From assembly GCF_042477335.2 (NCBI RefSeq), contig NC_091262.1, positions 72,898,001 to 72,962,000 on the forward strand: DNA of 64,000 nt, read 5' to 3'. Source of the DNA: Ovis canadensis (lineage: Eukaryota > Chordata > Mammalia > Artiodactyla > Bovidae). The notes under the pieces are model-generated. The model was not told the origin of the DNA, ran no database searches, and saw nothing but the letters and a program-made list of their open reading frames with translations. Position 1 is the stretch's first letter, and each line of letters opens with the position of its first letter. This document shows, in pieces, positions 21,485 to 34,251 of this stretch. Both the position numbers and the translations under genes were made by a program.

Positions 21485-22007
21485 AAAGGAAAAGTTATGA
21501 CCAATCTAGACAGCATGTTAGAAAGCAGAGACATTACTTTGCCAACAAAAGTCCGTTTAGTCAAGGCTATGGTTTTTCCAGTGGTCATGTATGGATATGA
21601 GAGTTGGACTATAAAGAAAGCTGAGTGCCAAAGAATTGATGCTTTTGAACTGTGGTGTTGGAGAAGACTCTTGAGAGTCCCTTGGACTGCAAGGAGATCC
21701 AACCAGTCCATCCTAAAGGAGATCAGTCCTGAATGTCCATGGGAAGGACTGATGTTGAAGCTGAAACTCCAATACTTTGTCCACCTGATGTAAAGAGCTG
21801 ACTCATTTGAAAAGACCCTGATGCTGGGAAAGATTAAAGGCGAGAGGAGAAGGGGATGACAGAGGATGAGATAGTTGGATGGCATCACTGACTCAAGGCA
21901 CATGGGTTTGAGTAAACTCTGGGAGTTGGTGATGGACAGGGAAGCCTGGCATACTGCAGTCCATGGGGCTGCAAAGAGACACAACTGAGCGACTGAACTG
22001 AACTGAA
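21485..22007 (+). mobile_element. BovB 3' end, plus strand
   Basis: 5'-truncated BovB ending in tandem GAACT units. It is absent from unit A, where about 110 bases of flank occupy the site, so its insertion probably went with a small deletion of target DNA. Confidence 0.85.
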
Positions 22008-22187
22008 GTGAGAGCTTAAACCTAGTATTATTTGACTAACTCTTCATAGAGACACCTCCCCCACCTCTTTCCAGTCAGGGAAACTTTCTTATCTGCATTT
22101 TAGAGATAAAGAGATTAAAGTCCATGGTATTCAATAAATATCCTGGGATCACACAGCTGGTAAGCAGTATTTTCAGGATCGAAGCTT

Positions 22188-24340
22188 CAGTTCAGTTCAG
22201 TCGCTCAGTTGTGCCCGACTCTTTGCGACCCCATGAATCGCAGCACGCCAGGCCTCCCTGTCCATCACCATCTCCCAGAGTTCACTCAGATTCAAGTCCA
22301 TCGAGTCTGTGATGCCATCCAGCCATCTCATCCTCTGTCGTCCCCTTCTCCTCCCGCCCCCAATCCCTCCCAGCATCAAAGTCTTTTTCGATGAGTCAAC
22401 TCTTCGCATGAGGTGGCCAAAGTACTGGAGTTTCAGCTTTAGCATCATTCCTTCCAAAGAAATCCCAGGGTTGATCTCCTTCAGAATGGACTGGTTGGAT
22501 CTCCTTGCAGTCCAAGGAACTCGCAAGAGTCTTCTCCAGTACCATGGTTCAAATGCATCAATTCTTCAGCGCTCAGCCTTCTCCACAGTGCAACTCTCAC
22601 ATCCATACATGACTACTGGAAAAACCATAGCCTTGACTAGATGGACCTTAGTCGGCAAAGTAATGTCTCTGCTTTTGAATATGCTATCTAGGTTGGTCAT
22701 AACTTTTCTTCCAAGGAGTAAGCATCTTTCAATTTCATGCCTGCAGTCACCATCTGCAGTGATTTTGGAGCCCAAAAAAATAAAGTCTGACACTGTTTCC
22801 ACTGTTTCCCCATCTATTTCCCATGAAGTGATGGGACCAAATGCCATAATCTTCATTTTCTGAATTGTGAGCCTTAAGCCAACTTTTTCACTCTCCTCTT
22901 TCACTTTCATCAAGAGGCTTTTGAGTTCCTCTACACTTTCTGCCATAAGAGTGGTGTCATCTGCATATCTGAGGTTATTGATATTCCTCCCAGCAATCTT
23001 GATTCCAGCTTGTGTTTCCTCCAGTCCAGCGTTTCTCATGATGTACTCTGCATAGAAGTTAAATAAGCAGGGTGACAATATACAGCCTTGACGTACTCCT
23101 TTTCCTATTTGGAACCAGTCTGTTGTTCCATGTCCAGTTCTAACTGTTGCTTCCTGACCTGCATACAGATTTCTCAAGAGGCAGGTCAGGTGGCCTGGTA
23201 TTCCCATCTCTCTCAGAATTTTCCACAGTTTCTTGTGATCTACACAGTCAAAGGCTTTGGCATAGTCAATAAAGCAGAAACAGATGTTTTTCTGGAACTC
23301 TCTTGCTTTTTCCATGATCCAGCAGATGTTGGCAATTTGATCTCTGGTTCCTCTGCCTTTTCGAAAACCAGTTTGAACATCAGGAAGTTCATGGTTCACC
23401 TATTGCTGAAGCCTGGCTTGGAGAATTTTGAGCATGACTTTACTAGCATGTGAGATGAGTGCAATTGTGCGGTAGTTTGAGCATTTTCTGGCATTGCCTT
23501 TCTTTGGGATTAGAATGAAAACTGACCTTTTCCAGTCCTGAGGCCACTGCTGAGTTTTCCAAATTTGCTGGCATATTGAGTGTAGCACTTTCACACCATC
23601 ATCTTTCAGGATTTGAAACAGCTCAACTGGAATGCCATCACCTCCACTAGCTTTTTTCATAGTGATGTTTTCTAAGGCCCACTTGACTTCACATTCCAAG
23701 ATGTCTGGCTCTACATGAGTGATCACACCATCGTGATTATCTAGGTCATGAAGATCTTTTTTGCACAGTTCTGTGTATTCTTGCCACCTCTTCTTAATAT
23801 CTTCTGCTTCTGTTAGGTCCATACCATTTCTGTCCTTTATCAAGCCTATCTTTGCATGAAATGTTCCCTTGGTATCTCTAATTTTCTTGAAGAGATCTCT
23901 AGTCTTTCCCATTCTGTTCTTTTCCTCTATTTCTTTGCACTGATTGCTGAAGAAGGCTTTCTTATCTCTTCTTGCTATTCTTTGGAATTCTGCATTCAGA
24001 TGCTTTTATCTTTCCTTTTCTCCTTTGCTTTTTGCTTCTTTTCTTTTCACAGCTATTTGTAAGGCCTCCCGAGACAGCCATTTTGCTTTTTTGCATTTTG
24101 TTTCCATGGGGATGGTCTTGATCCCTGTCTCCTGTACAATGTCACAAACCTCATTCCATAGTTCATCAGGCACTCTATCTATCAGATCTAGGCCCTTAAA
24201 TCTATTTCTCACTTCCACTGTATAATCATAAGGGATTTGATTTAGGTCATACCTGAATGGTCTAGTGGTTTTCCCTACTTTCTTCAATTTAAGTCTGAAT
24301 TTGGTAATAAGGAGTTCATGATCTAAGCCACAGTCAGCTC
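22188..24340 (-). mobile_element. BovB LINE, 5'-truncated (unit B)
   Basis: Minus-strand BovB lying at the same position, within a few bases, as the 3534-7002 BovB in unit A: both sit between ...GCAGTA...GGAT and CTTACCTCAT. Here the element stops at the motif CACAGTCAGCTC without any inverted 5' part. Reverse-transcriptase pieces remain open at 22566-23399 (277 codons, with YADD) and 23400-23912. Confidence 0.88.
22566..23912 (-). pseudogene. BovB reverse-transcriptase remnant (unit B)
   Basis: Two adjacent open stretches cover much of the BovB reverse transcriptase: GGDGIPVELFQ, FIDYAKAFDCVDH, GVRQGCILSPCLF, RYADDTTLMAES and GSKITADGDCRHEI are visible. An in-frame stop near 23400 separates them and the endonuclease part is missing. 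It has no host function that I can support. Confidence 0.85.
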
Positions 24341-24386
24341 GCTTACCTCATGCCAAAGCCATATCCTCTCCTCAAGGCCGTCATCA

Positions 24387-24582
24387 TGCTCAGTGGTATC
24401 CAACTCTTTGCAACCTCTCTGGACCGTAGCCTGCTGTGCTCCTTTGTTCGTGGGATTTTTCAGGCAAGAATACTGGAGCGGGTTGCCATTTCCTGCTCCA
24501 GGGATCCTTCCTGACCCAGGAGTCGAACCCGGGTGTCCTGTATTTCTGGCAGATTCTTTTCCTGCTGAGCCATCGAGGAAGC
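24387..24582 (-). mobile_element. Bov-tA SINE (unit B counterpart of 7060-7263)
   Basis: Same SINE, same flanks and same orientation as in unit A, so it is an ancestral insertion. Confidence 0.85.
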
Positions 24583-25532
24583 TCAACATCCCTAAGTCAG
24601 CAGTTTGCAGACTGTGCTTGGTAGAACCCCAGGAATCTCTGGAACCCTGGCAGGGATTGTTAGGGATTGTCATGGCTGGAGGGATGAGACGATGATGGAT
24701 GAAGGGACAGATTTTTCCCATGAGCCCAGGAAATACCTGAAATTATCTCATTGAGACAGCTAAGGAGACCTCAAGGTCAAAAAGGGAGGACAATTAGCTT
24801 CTAGGGTGAACCAACAGTGAAGGAGAGCAGGGCAATGTCCAAGTCACGGCAGGTCCCCCAAACAGATGGTGCTGGAGACTGGAGGCCCCAGACACTTGTA
24901 CTCCTGACACCCTTTGGGGACCTCGGGCTCACACCCCTTCTGTGGGAGTGGGGGAGGAGTGCTTCAACTTACAAATCAAGTTGTAAACAAATAGTGTATT
25001 GCATTTTAAAATCATGTCCTATCACATATGCAAATGTGCACACACACACACGCACACACTTCAAAGAAAAGTGAGTAATAAAGAAACACAGCACAATGTT
25101 AACTTGGATTTCCCTGGACGCTAGCATTCTGAGAAATATTTTACAAGCCTGTCTCTACATTTTCAGGGTTTCTCCATGATCCTTAAAGATGATATCAGAC
25201 CAGGAATAAAACACTAATAAGAGTCAATAACTCTTTAAAAAGAACAATAATTTGGAGTAGTTTTCAATGATTCATTTGATGTTGTCTGAGTTGTCACAAT
25301 TTCCTCAGTGAGTATTTCATAAACAGAAGAGAACTCTAACATGGGAAAGATTTTTTTGTGGGTTTATTTACTGGCTATTTTTTAAGGGAAAAAAACCCAA
25401 AAACCTATTTCGGTAACTAGATTATTTGCATAGACCTAATGAATCCTGTTACCAGAAATGTTCATCTGCCCATTTCCAGGCTGAGGTCTTGTTCCCTCCT
25501 ATATTTCGCAAGCCAGAGAGGAGATCTTTGCA
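24583..25532 (+). other. 5' flank of serpin gene B
   Basis: It is collinear with 7264-8154 upstream of gene A, apart from a small insertion around the CA-rich run at 25030-25060. No exon is seen. It is the likely proximal regulatory region. Confidence 0.5.
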
Positions 25533-25542
25533 GGATAAATAG
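25533..25542 (+). promoter_or_regulatory. TATA-like box of serpin gene B
   Basis: GGATAAATAG, identical to the motif upstream of gene A exon 1 and at the matching place in the alignment. Confidence 0.5.
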
Positions 25543-25554
25543 ACAAACAAAGAG

Positions 25555-25622
25555 ACGAAACTACAATATCTGAGCAGGCGGCAGCTCTGGATCCACTGCC
25601 CACATCCCGATCTCACAGGTAG
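25555..25622 (+). other. SERPINA3: Untranslated exon 1 of serpin gene B
   Basis: It aligns with exon 1 of gene A. Two overlapping donors are possible: GTAGGT at 25619 or GTAATC at 25623; the second matches the gene A donor. The 5' end is an estimate. Confidence 0.55.
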
Positions 25623-27484
25623 GTAATCCGTGATGCTCCCACACTGGGAGCCAAGGGTCCCCTTTCCCAGGGTGGTTCTGGCCTCGATCAGGGGTCGGTA
25701 GGGCCTGAGGCACAAGGGAGGTGGGAGGACGTGTGTCTGATGCTGGGAGGGTTCTGAGCCCTCTGAAGACCAGTCCTCTCTCTGAGTCTCAGTGTTCATC
25801 CTGCAAAGGGAGGGATGTGCCACCAGGGCTTCTGTGAGAATTTCTGCCTTTGAGTCTTTGTGGTTGTGATTTGAGCCATCTGTGCCCCATCCAGCTGTGC
25901 ATCCAGTGTCAGGTCAGAGCTCCCCCGAGGTCCCTGAGGTGCGTCTCCTTGCCTGGCACAGGGCGCTGCTCCCATATAGTTCTGGAGACAGAATTAGTGC
26001 ACCAGGTCCCTCTGGACAGAGGCTCCGGGGTCACCAGGGGGGTTTTCTGGGTTCCACTGTCCCTCCAGGGATCCCAGCAAGCAGACAGGAGCTGAGTCTG
26101 TGCAGCACTGAAAGGACAGACTGCTCAGAAGCAGAGGCAGCCTGGCCATCAGAACAAATGAATACTCCAGGAATAGTTTTGGAAGCAAACGGTTAGCTCA
26201 TTTGGCAAAAACCATTGTACCACTCCTGAGTAAACTAACAGTTTAGGCAATCGATCGCCTCTCTCCCCAGGCTTGTGTGAAGGCCTTTCCCCTGGTCTCT
26301 GGACAAGAATCAGGTCAGCTTCCTACCCTACAGCCCTCCTTCTCTCCCCTCCAATCTCCTCCCATCTCTGCCTCTTGTCTCTCTCGCCTTCCCCCCTCCC
26401 ACCCCAGCAGCTCTCTCTCTTCTGAGATAAGGGGCAGAGGCTGCAGGGAAACAGCCCTCTTTGCTGAGGTCACCAGTTTGACCTCAGTCCCTCCTGAGGC
26501 TTCCAGGCAGTAGCTCTGAGTCCTCTGTCCCCAGGGATCACAGTCTGGCTTGTAGAGTCCTAGAGAGGGTGGCCAGTGGAGGGGGTGACACTTCTGGAAG
26601 TCCCCTTAGGAGCCCAGTGTCTTCCTATATGTCTCCTGAGCTGGTCCACGTGTTGGACGGAGGTGGGAACTGAGGATCAGAGAGGTGCAGTTACTGCTCG
26701 TCACCACACAGCGCTCACAAGTGGTCCAAACAAAATCCTCGACCAGGTCTCTGAGACTGAGCTCACCCTGCTTCTCCCCACCAGGAGGCCTTTCCAGGTT
26801 CTTGTTGGAAACACCCTCCACATGTCCACGTGGCAGGGGCTGAGCAGAACACTCTGCCCTCCTTGTTCTTTACAGCAGCCCTCCTCAGGGCAGCCAGGCT
26901 ACAGCACGGCTCCCGCTGCCTGTGGCGGCCTCTCTCCTGAACCCTCACTGTGACCAGGCACCTCGACGGGAGAGCCTCCCTGAGGTCACACCCTTGTCCT
27001 CAGAGGCGGGGAGAGGTGCTGTGTCCTCTGATCAGTGCAGGGCTCCTTCCTGGGGGGACAGAGAGGGGGTACGGTGGGAAAGGAGCCCTGCTTCCTGGGC
27101 CCTCTGAGGGAGTCTGTCCTGGGAGAGGGATGCCTTCTCACTGGATGGTACCTCACACCCATCACCAGCTTCCCCGCCCTGGAGCCAGGCACCCCAGGCT
27201 CCTCACCCCCACTCCTCCACTGCCTGCTGTGTGACCTTGGAAAAGCCCCTTCCCCTCTCTGCGCCCAGTCTCTCCACTGGGGAAATTGCTAACGGTCACA
27301 GCACTTGATCAAAGGGTGAGAGGGAGCCCAGAGCCACCTCGTGTGTGTTGTGAGCCCAGGAGGGTGCCTACCCCTGCGAGGTCCCAGAGCAGCAGGGCCG
27401 AGAGAACAGAGAAGACGGGGGACAGAGGGCGGGGATTGGGACATCATCTGACACGTGGAGACTGAAAGGAGCTTTGCTTTTCAG

Positions 27485-28120
27485 ACATGAGGGCAGAGAG
27501 AATGTCCCCCCTCCTGGCTCTGGGGCTCCTGATGGCTGGGCTCTGCTCCAGGGTCCACTGCCTCCCGGAGAATGTGACCCCAGAAGGACAGCACAAAGGG
27601 ACGTCTGTGGATGACCATGCATTAGCCTCCAGCAACACCGACTTTGCCTTCAGCCTCTATAAGCAGTTGGCTTTGAAGAACCCCAGTAAGAATGTCATCT
27701 TCTCCCCTCTGAGCATCTCCATAGCCTTGGGCTTCCTGTCCCTGGGGGCCCGTGGCTCCACCCTGACAGAGATCCTGGAAGGTCTCAAGTTCAACCTCAC
27801 AGAGACTCCCGAGACAGAAATTCACCGGGGTTTCCAGCACCTCCTGCAGATGCTCAATCGACCCAGCAATGAGCTGCAACTGAGCGTGGGCAACGCCATG
27901 TTTGTGCAGGAGCAGCTGAAGCTGCTGGACAAGTTCAGGGAAGATGCCCTGGCGCTATACGCCTCTGAGGCCTTCTCGACCAACTTCAAGGATCCTGAAG
28001 CTGCCAAGAGTCTAATAAATGATTATGTGAAGAATAAAACTCAGGGGAAAATTGTGGAGTTGTTCATGGACCTCGACCCACTCACGAAGGTGATTCTGGT
28101 GAATTATATCTACTTTAAAG
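27485..28120 (+). CDS. SERPINA3: Serpin gene B exon 2 (first coding exon)
   Basis: Acceptor TTTTCAG at 27478-27484, ATG at 27487, donor GTAGGT at 28121. It is one codon longer than the gene A exon, an added Arg in the signal peptide. Confidence 0.93.
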
Positions 28121-31100
28121 GTAGGTGCCCGGATTGGTATTCAGAAGGAAATGCCCTTTTTTTTTTTTTTTTGTGACTTCAGGCTATTTCTGTTCTGGGT
28201 CAGCCAACTGTGTCATTAGGCAAAATACTATATGGGAGTAGACTTCCCTGGTGGCTCAGTGGTAAAGAACCTGCCTTACAATGCAGGAAACATGAGATCG
28301 ATTCCCACATTGGGAAGATCCCCTGGAGGAGGAATTGGCAACCCACTCCAGTATTCTAGCCTGGAAAACCCCATGAAGAGAGGATCCTGGAGTCAGACAG
28401 GACTTAGGGACTGCACACGAGTCCTCAGTTTAGGATGCTGGGGCATCAGGACCCTGCCCCAACCATAGGCTTTGTGTGTTTTGGGATTTCCCAAACTCCA
28501 ATGCTCATTACAGGACGTTAGTGCAGGGAAGCTGCTAACCCTTTGTCTGACGCAGAGGGAGAGCTTTGTTCTGACTTCATCTTACCCGGCTGCTAGAGGA
28601 AGGGCCTTCCCATTCCCATCACTCTTGTGAGTGTCCTTCCTGATGAGGTGGTGCTGGAGCCCTCGGGAACCCTCAGCTGTGCCCACCATGGGCTGGTTCT
28701 GACCTGCTGGGGGACTTGGTCTCTGGAGGCTCCCGGTGAGGCTAGTGGTCTTCATGGTGAGACAGACTCTGAGGAGCCTGCAAACCCCCAGGGTCTTCAT
28801 CTGTGGTCTTCTATCAACTTAGGGTGGAACAGGTCAGGCCACCATCCGGGAACAGCCTCTGCAGAAGGGAGCCTCCTAGACAGGATCCTCCTCCGGCTTC
28901 AAGCTGGTCTGATGCCTGGTCCCGGTGTCAGGAGGTCAGCTTGGCAAACCTCCGCCTGGATATTCACAAGGGGCAGAGTAGAGGCAGATAGATTTTGCAC
29001 AGGGAGCAAGAAGGGCCAATAGGGACCCAGAGAGGATCACTGAGTCAGAAGTGGTCAGGTGTCTAAGACCCACCAAATGTGAGCACAAGATTGCCCTGAG
29101 CTAGGAGTTCCTGGCAGAGCCTAGAAGGCCCTCTGGGGCCACTGTTTTCATTTGTAAATGAAGGCCGAGAACGGAATTGCTCTGAAATATGAATCCGGGG
29201 CTGATTTTCCCTGGATTGTTCTGTGTATCTACTGTGCTTTCTTCTCCTACCATCCCATCCTGAAACATTTTCCCTCCAAAATCTCCTTCCCAGGGGCACC
29301 CCAGCCAGCCCTGCTTTCCCCCACCCCTGCCTCTCACCAGGAGGACAGAAGCAGAGGTGGAAGCCGGAGGCGGGGGTGGATACACATTCCCTGAAGCCCC
29401 AGAGCCCTGAACTCCCCTAGAGGTCTCTGCCTCAGCGAGGATCCATCCTCCAGTGTGGAGACCTGAGTCCTCTCCTCTGTTGACCCGGCCCTGCCCTCCA
29501 GGTCCCAGTGTGGCTCCTGCTCCAGCCAGGCTCACAAGGCTGTGAGGATGTGTGTCCTCCCTGAAAAGCCAACAACTAACCCCTGGTCGCTTGTGCCCTT
29601 GAAGGACCAGGAGGTCCCGTATCTCCCCAGGCCCAGCCTCACCTCTATCTCTCCCGTGCCCTCCACATTACTGTTGATTGCCCATGTAGGTCAATTAACC
29701 AGCTTTGCTTCGTGTTCCTCTTTTCAATCCGGTCTGTGTTCACTTGCATTCCCAGTGCTTGCCTCCCTTCCCAGGTCACACCTAGCAGGGCCATCCCTAG
29801 AGGCAAGTGGTATGGGGGGCTGCTGGTGTGGGGAGGGTCTTCCCTCTCAGGGATCAGGGGGTGGGGCAGGGAGAGGGCACAGTCTTTGCACTCACAGACT
29901 CCTCACCTGTCCCTGCGCCTCCAGCCCAGTGGAGGACGCCCTTTGATCCCAAAGAAACTTACAAGTCACTGTTCCACGTGAGCGAGAGTGAGACGGTGGA
30001 GGTGCCCATGATGAGCATTGGGGGCCTGGTGACCCCTTACTTCCGGGACGAGGAGCTGGGCTGCACGCTGGTGGAGCTCATATACACCAGCAATGACAGC
30101 GCCCTCTTCATCCTCCCCGACGAGGGCAAAATGCAGGACTTGGAAGCCAAGCTGATCCCAGAGATGCTGACGAGGTGGCGAGAATCACTGTACCCCAGGT
30201 AACTGTCCCCAGGACCCAGGGCTGCGGGCCCACCTGCCTTCTCAGTCCTTCCCCCTCTTCCTGGACTCCTGACCCCCAGCAACAAGGCCTTAGGAATGTC
30301 CAGGGGGTGTGGGAACTGCTGGGAGAGCCCATCCCGCGATGACCTTGCTCTTTGCTGCCTGTGTGGCTCTGGGCTTGAATTTCTCCTTCTACAAGATGAT
30401 GACCTCAAAGGGGACAGTGGCTGAGGTTTCCTCTGCCTCTAACATATGCTGAGTCATGAGGACCCTCAACACAACCCCCAACACTCATGCACATTCTCTC
30501 CATGGCCCCACCCTTTGTAGGCGGAGGGAGGAAGATGGCAGTTGAGGGCTCACGTGGGACAGAGGCTGAGGACCAGCTTGGCACAGTCTTTCCATCATAA
30601 TCACTCATTTATTCATTCATCCACTTAAGACTGGCTGAACAGATTAATTGAGGACATGCTACGCCCCAGGGACTATTCTCATAATAATTACGATAATTTA
30701 AACCCTGATGGTAGGTAGGCAAATAAGCCCCTAAATCCCCCACCTTCATAGCATTTACTTTGTAATTGCAGGAGATAGACAAGAAACAAATACAATAACA
30801 GAATTGTTTGTTACTTTGAGAGATGAGAAATGCAGAGGTGAGGGATAATAAAGGAAAAAGATAATTATTCCCAAAGGTAGTTTGTGATTGTAAACAGAGT
30901 GTCCTTGGGTGATGTTTGAAGTGAGGGAGTGAGCCATGCGGTTGTGTTGGGAAAAACATTCCTGGCCGAGGAACAGCCAGTGCAAAGCCTCTGAGGCAGG
31001 AGCCAGTCTGGTGTGGTTGAGCATTAGTGAGGCCAGAGCAGCAGAGCGGAGGGAGTGAGAGGGGAAGTTGGGCAAGGTCAGGGAAACCATGGGGAAAACA

Positions 31101-34100
31101 GATTACATGGGACCTTGCACACCCCTTGATTCCCCGCATCTAAGGGAAATGGAAACTCATCACAAGGTTTTGGCCCAAAGGGTGAATGATCCGAGTAATG
31201 TTTTAAAAGCATTGCCCAGGGTGCCTAGTGAAGAACTGCCTGCACAGGACAAGCATGGAGGCAGGGAGGCCAGCCAGGAGCCCAGTGGGGTCACCCAAGG
31301 GAGCCGCTGGAGGCTGGACCAGGAGGAGCAGGAAGCGTGGGGAGGGGCCTGGCTCTGGGTAAACGGAGGATAGACACACAGGCCAGGAGGTGGGGTTCAG
31401 GAGACCGATCTCAGGGGGACAAGAGGGAGAGGCAGTGCTGGGCCAAGGTCTGCAGGGGTAGGTAGGGAGGGGGTGTGGGCAGCATGCGGGGGCGGGGGTG
31501 CCCCAGACCCAGAGTCCCACTCCCAGGCTCACACTCCCCCGCCACTCCCTGGGCTTCTCTGGGGCTCAGCTCCCTGCTGCGAGGGGAGAGGTGTCCTTGA
31601 CCCTCTGTTCTGAGTGTGGGATGGGCAGACCCAGGGGGGATGGGTGTGGGAGGCACTTTATAAACCATAAGGGACAGAGATCTTCCCACAAGTGATGTAG
31701 AAGCTGCAGCCCCTTCCCGACTCTTCTCCAGGGGACCTGACACCCTGGGGCTCCTGACTCCAAGCCCCTCCTCCCCATAGATCCCAAGAGACCCCGGACT
31801 GGGGAGCCCCTCGCCATGCCTGTGATCCCTTCCCAGCCCTTCCCTCTCCAACCCCAAGAGCTACCACAGGGTAGGGGTGCAGGGAAGAGAGGTAAATGGA
31901 GAGAATATTCACCACACACCTTGATTTAGAAGCCCTGAGGGGACATCGATCTACACACTCCTGGCCCATGGACGATGTCCAGTAATATCTTATTGAGTAA
32001 ATGGATAAAGGATGAATGGCTAAATGAGAAATGACAATGAGGAGAATCGTTACCTCTGTACTCCAAACGGACCCAGAGCTTAAGGGGAGTCACAGCCTCC
32101 TCATATTTGGCATTTGTAAGACCAGACACCCTGACAAGAGTCTTAAGGGTAACACAGACAGAGAGAGAGGGAGGGAGGCCTTGGGGTGGGAGACAGCATC
32201 TCTTGCTCCAAGAATCTGCTGGTGGCTCTGCTCAGAAGCAGCAGCTCTACCCGCAAGGAATTCACCAGGAAGGCAAGACAGAGACTCTGAATTGGATGAT
32301 TCATGTCCCCAAGTCCCCTGACTGCAGCCTCCAGCCCCCCAGGTCCCCTCCAAGCCCCTTTCAGCTCCATCCTTCCCTGCCGCCCACACTCAGGCCACCC
32401 TTGTGCTGTGGAGCAGCCCCTCTAGCTTCCCACATTCCTGCTAGTGTATCCGCCTCCTCGTAAGCTCCTCTTCACCCAGTCACATCCATCCCCTCCCCTG
32501 GGACTCAGGCTCCATGCCACCTCCTGCAGGAAGCCTTCCCGGTGCCTGTGGAGCAACACAGTCTCCCAGCAGTTGTAGAATCCTTGCTAGAGGAGGGTGT
32601 TTCCTGTGCCCTGCAAGCTTGCAGGGGAGGAACAGGGCCAGGTCCCAACCTCTGTGCAGTGTCCCTAGATTAGACTCCTGCAGAAAGGAAAGGATAATTA
32701 ATGAATCAGAAAGAGTTAGCCAGATGGGTCTAGAAACTTGAGGAAAGGAGTACTTTTCCCCCCAGGGGTAAGGTGGTGGTGGAGAGTAAACCACGGAAGA
32801 TCAAGCTGAGTCAATCATGAGTTCATTTTTTGTATTTCCTAGACGGATACATGAACTCAACCTACCAAGGTTTTCTATCTCCAGTGATTATAAGCTGAAA
32901 GACATACTTTCCCAGCTGGAAATTAAGAAAGTCTTCACCCAGGAGGCGGACCTGTCAGGAATCACAGATGACCACAAGCTAGAGGTTTCCCAGGTGAGTC
33001 CAAATTTTGGACGATTCATCCTTCTTCTAGGAGCTTGAATGGGGACGGACAGGCAGATACTTGGCTAATTTTGAATTTAGAAATTCCTTGAATTTCCTAT
33101 AATTCAGTAGCCCTTCCCAGGACTCCCCAAGCCTAGGAGAGCTGGGTTATCATCATACTGGGGCTAGTCCCCACATTCCCTGAAATACGTGACCCGGATT
33201 CCATCACTGGGAAAGACCTGGGTCACATCAGCGGTGGACTCCATGCCAAGCTCTACTCTCCACTCCTATAGAGGCAAATCCTATAGCCGTCAGTTTTCTT
33301 CATCTGTAAAAGGAGGTGATTGTTCTTACCCAGCATGCAGAGTCTAGCAGAGCAGTTAAGAAGTAATAGGTACTAATGGTGGCTCAGGGCCATCGTGATG
33401 AGTATACACTAACGGCAGGAAAGAAGGACACCAGGGGTCCTGGTACTGCGATCCGAAGCAGAGGAATCAGAGTGAATGAGGGGGGCAGGTGCTGGACAGC
33501 CCTGCAGTCTCCCCTGCACCCCACCTGCCAGAGGATCTGGTAAAGGAGACATGATGCTAGGAAGCCAGAGGGGTTCAGGGATGGGGGATCGCGTCCTAGG
33601 CAAAGTAGCCAAGGCCTCAGGGACATGTCAGCCGGGACAGGAGAGGAGGAGAGCTGTTTCCACCCAAATCTGCTGCTTGGACCTGGAGGACTGTGCCAGT
33701 TCCCTGCAAAAAAAAAAAAAAAAAAAAAAGCCTTGATGTGCCCCCTGCCCCTACACTAGGGGGAATTCGGGGGCATCACAGTCTCTGGACTCAGAGAGGG
33801 TTCCAGAACCAGGGAGTCCCGGCTCTGTGCCTCTCTAACCCTCGACCCATCACTGACAGCCTCACTTTGCACACCTGTGCATCACGATGGCAAACCAGCT
33901 GACAGTCTGATGGGAGGACAGACAAACTGAGCAGGTTGACAGCGCAGTGACAGACCAGGAGCAGGTGGATGAATGTCGGTCCCCAGAGGCGCTCAGGCCC
34001 CTGCTCACACCCTGCCTCCCCTGTCTCCAGTGGGTAATGTTCCGGCATCCCCACAGGTGGTCCACAAGGCCGTGCTTGACGTGGGTGAGGAGGGCACGGA

Positions 34101-34251
34101 AGGAGCTGCTGTCACAGGAATCAAGGTGGGAATCACGTCCATAAACAAGATCCCCTTGAGCTTCAACAGGCCCTTCCTGATTGCTATAGTTCTCAAAGAC
34201 ACCCAGAGCATCATCTTTTTGGGGAAAGTCACCAACCCCAGTCAAGCCTAG
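27487..34251 (+). CDS. SERPINA3: Serpin gene B: secreted clade A serpin, SERPINA3 paralogue with a different reactive loop
   Basis: Exons 27487-28120, 29925-30198, 32843-32993 and 34057-34251 join in frame across GT-AG introns to 417 residues. The signal peptide ([15 protein letters not shown]...GLCSRVHC) is followed by ENVTPEG, which adds an NVT sequon that gene A lacks; NLT, NKT and NDS are shared. Serpin blocks [65 protein letters not shown], the hinge [10 protein letters not shown] and RPFLIAIVL are all present. The reactive loop reads [16 protein letters not shown]; counting from the hinge gives Thr-Ser as P1-P1', with one or two residues of uncertainty. From memory it resembles the bovine SERPINA3 paralogues with a GITSIN-type loop, but I cannot fix the number. 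The intact frame, hinge and canonical polyA signal all point to a working inhibitor gene. Confidence 0.94.
28241..28419 (+). mobile_element. Bov-tA SINE in intron 2 of gene B
   Basis: Plus-strand SINE with its tRNA-like head at 28241. It is not present in gene A. Confidence 0.88.
29925..30198 (+). CDS. SERPINA3: Serpin gene B exon 3
   Basis: Acceptor CGCCTCCAG, donor GTAACT. It encodes [15 protein letters not shown] through RWRESLYP, with the full-length [12 protein letters not shown] segment. Confidence 0.93.
32843..32993 (+). CDS. SERPINA3: Serpin gene B exon 4
   Basis: Acceptor TTTCCTAG, donor GTGAGT. It encodes [13 protein letters not shown] through HKLEVSQ. Confidence 0.92.
33707..33729. 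repeat. Poly-A run in intron 4 of gene B
   Basis: A homopolymer A tract of about 23 bases. There is no SINE body beside it, so it looks like a local expansion. Confidence 0.85.
34057..34251 (+). CDS. SERPINA3: Serpin gene B exon 5 with reactive centre loop and stop
   Basis: Acceptor CCCCACAG. It encodes [16 protein letters not shown], the loop, [13 protein letters not shown] and NPSQA, with TAG at 34249-34251. The part after the loop is nearly identical to gene A at the DNA level. Confidence 0.93.
   Translation: MVHKAVLDVGEEGTEGAAVTGIKVGITSINKIPLSFNRPFLIAIVLKDTQSIIFLGKVTNPSQA

Noticed and set aside
22566-23399. 277-codon minus-strand open frame as a host gene
   Set aside because: It is BovB reverse transcriptase (YADD, DYAKAFDCVDH) inside a truncated LINE.
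31411-31969. Frames of 103-148 codons in gene B intron 3
   Set aside because: GC-rich intronic sequence without motifs and not kept in gene A.
33476-33736. 86-codon frame ending in a lysine run
   Set aside because: The lysines come from the poly-A tract at 33707-33729 in intron 4.
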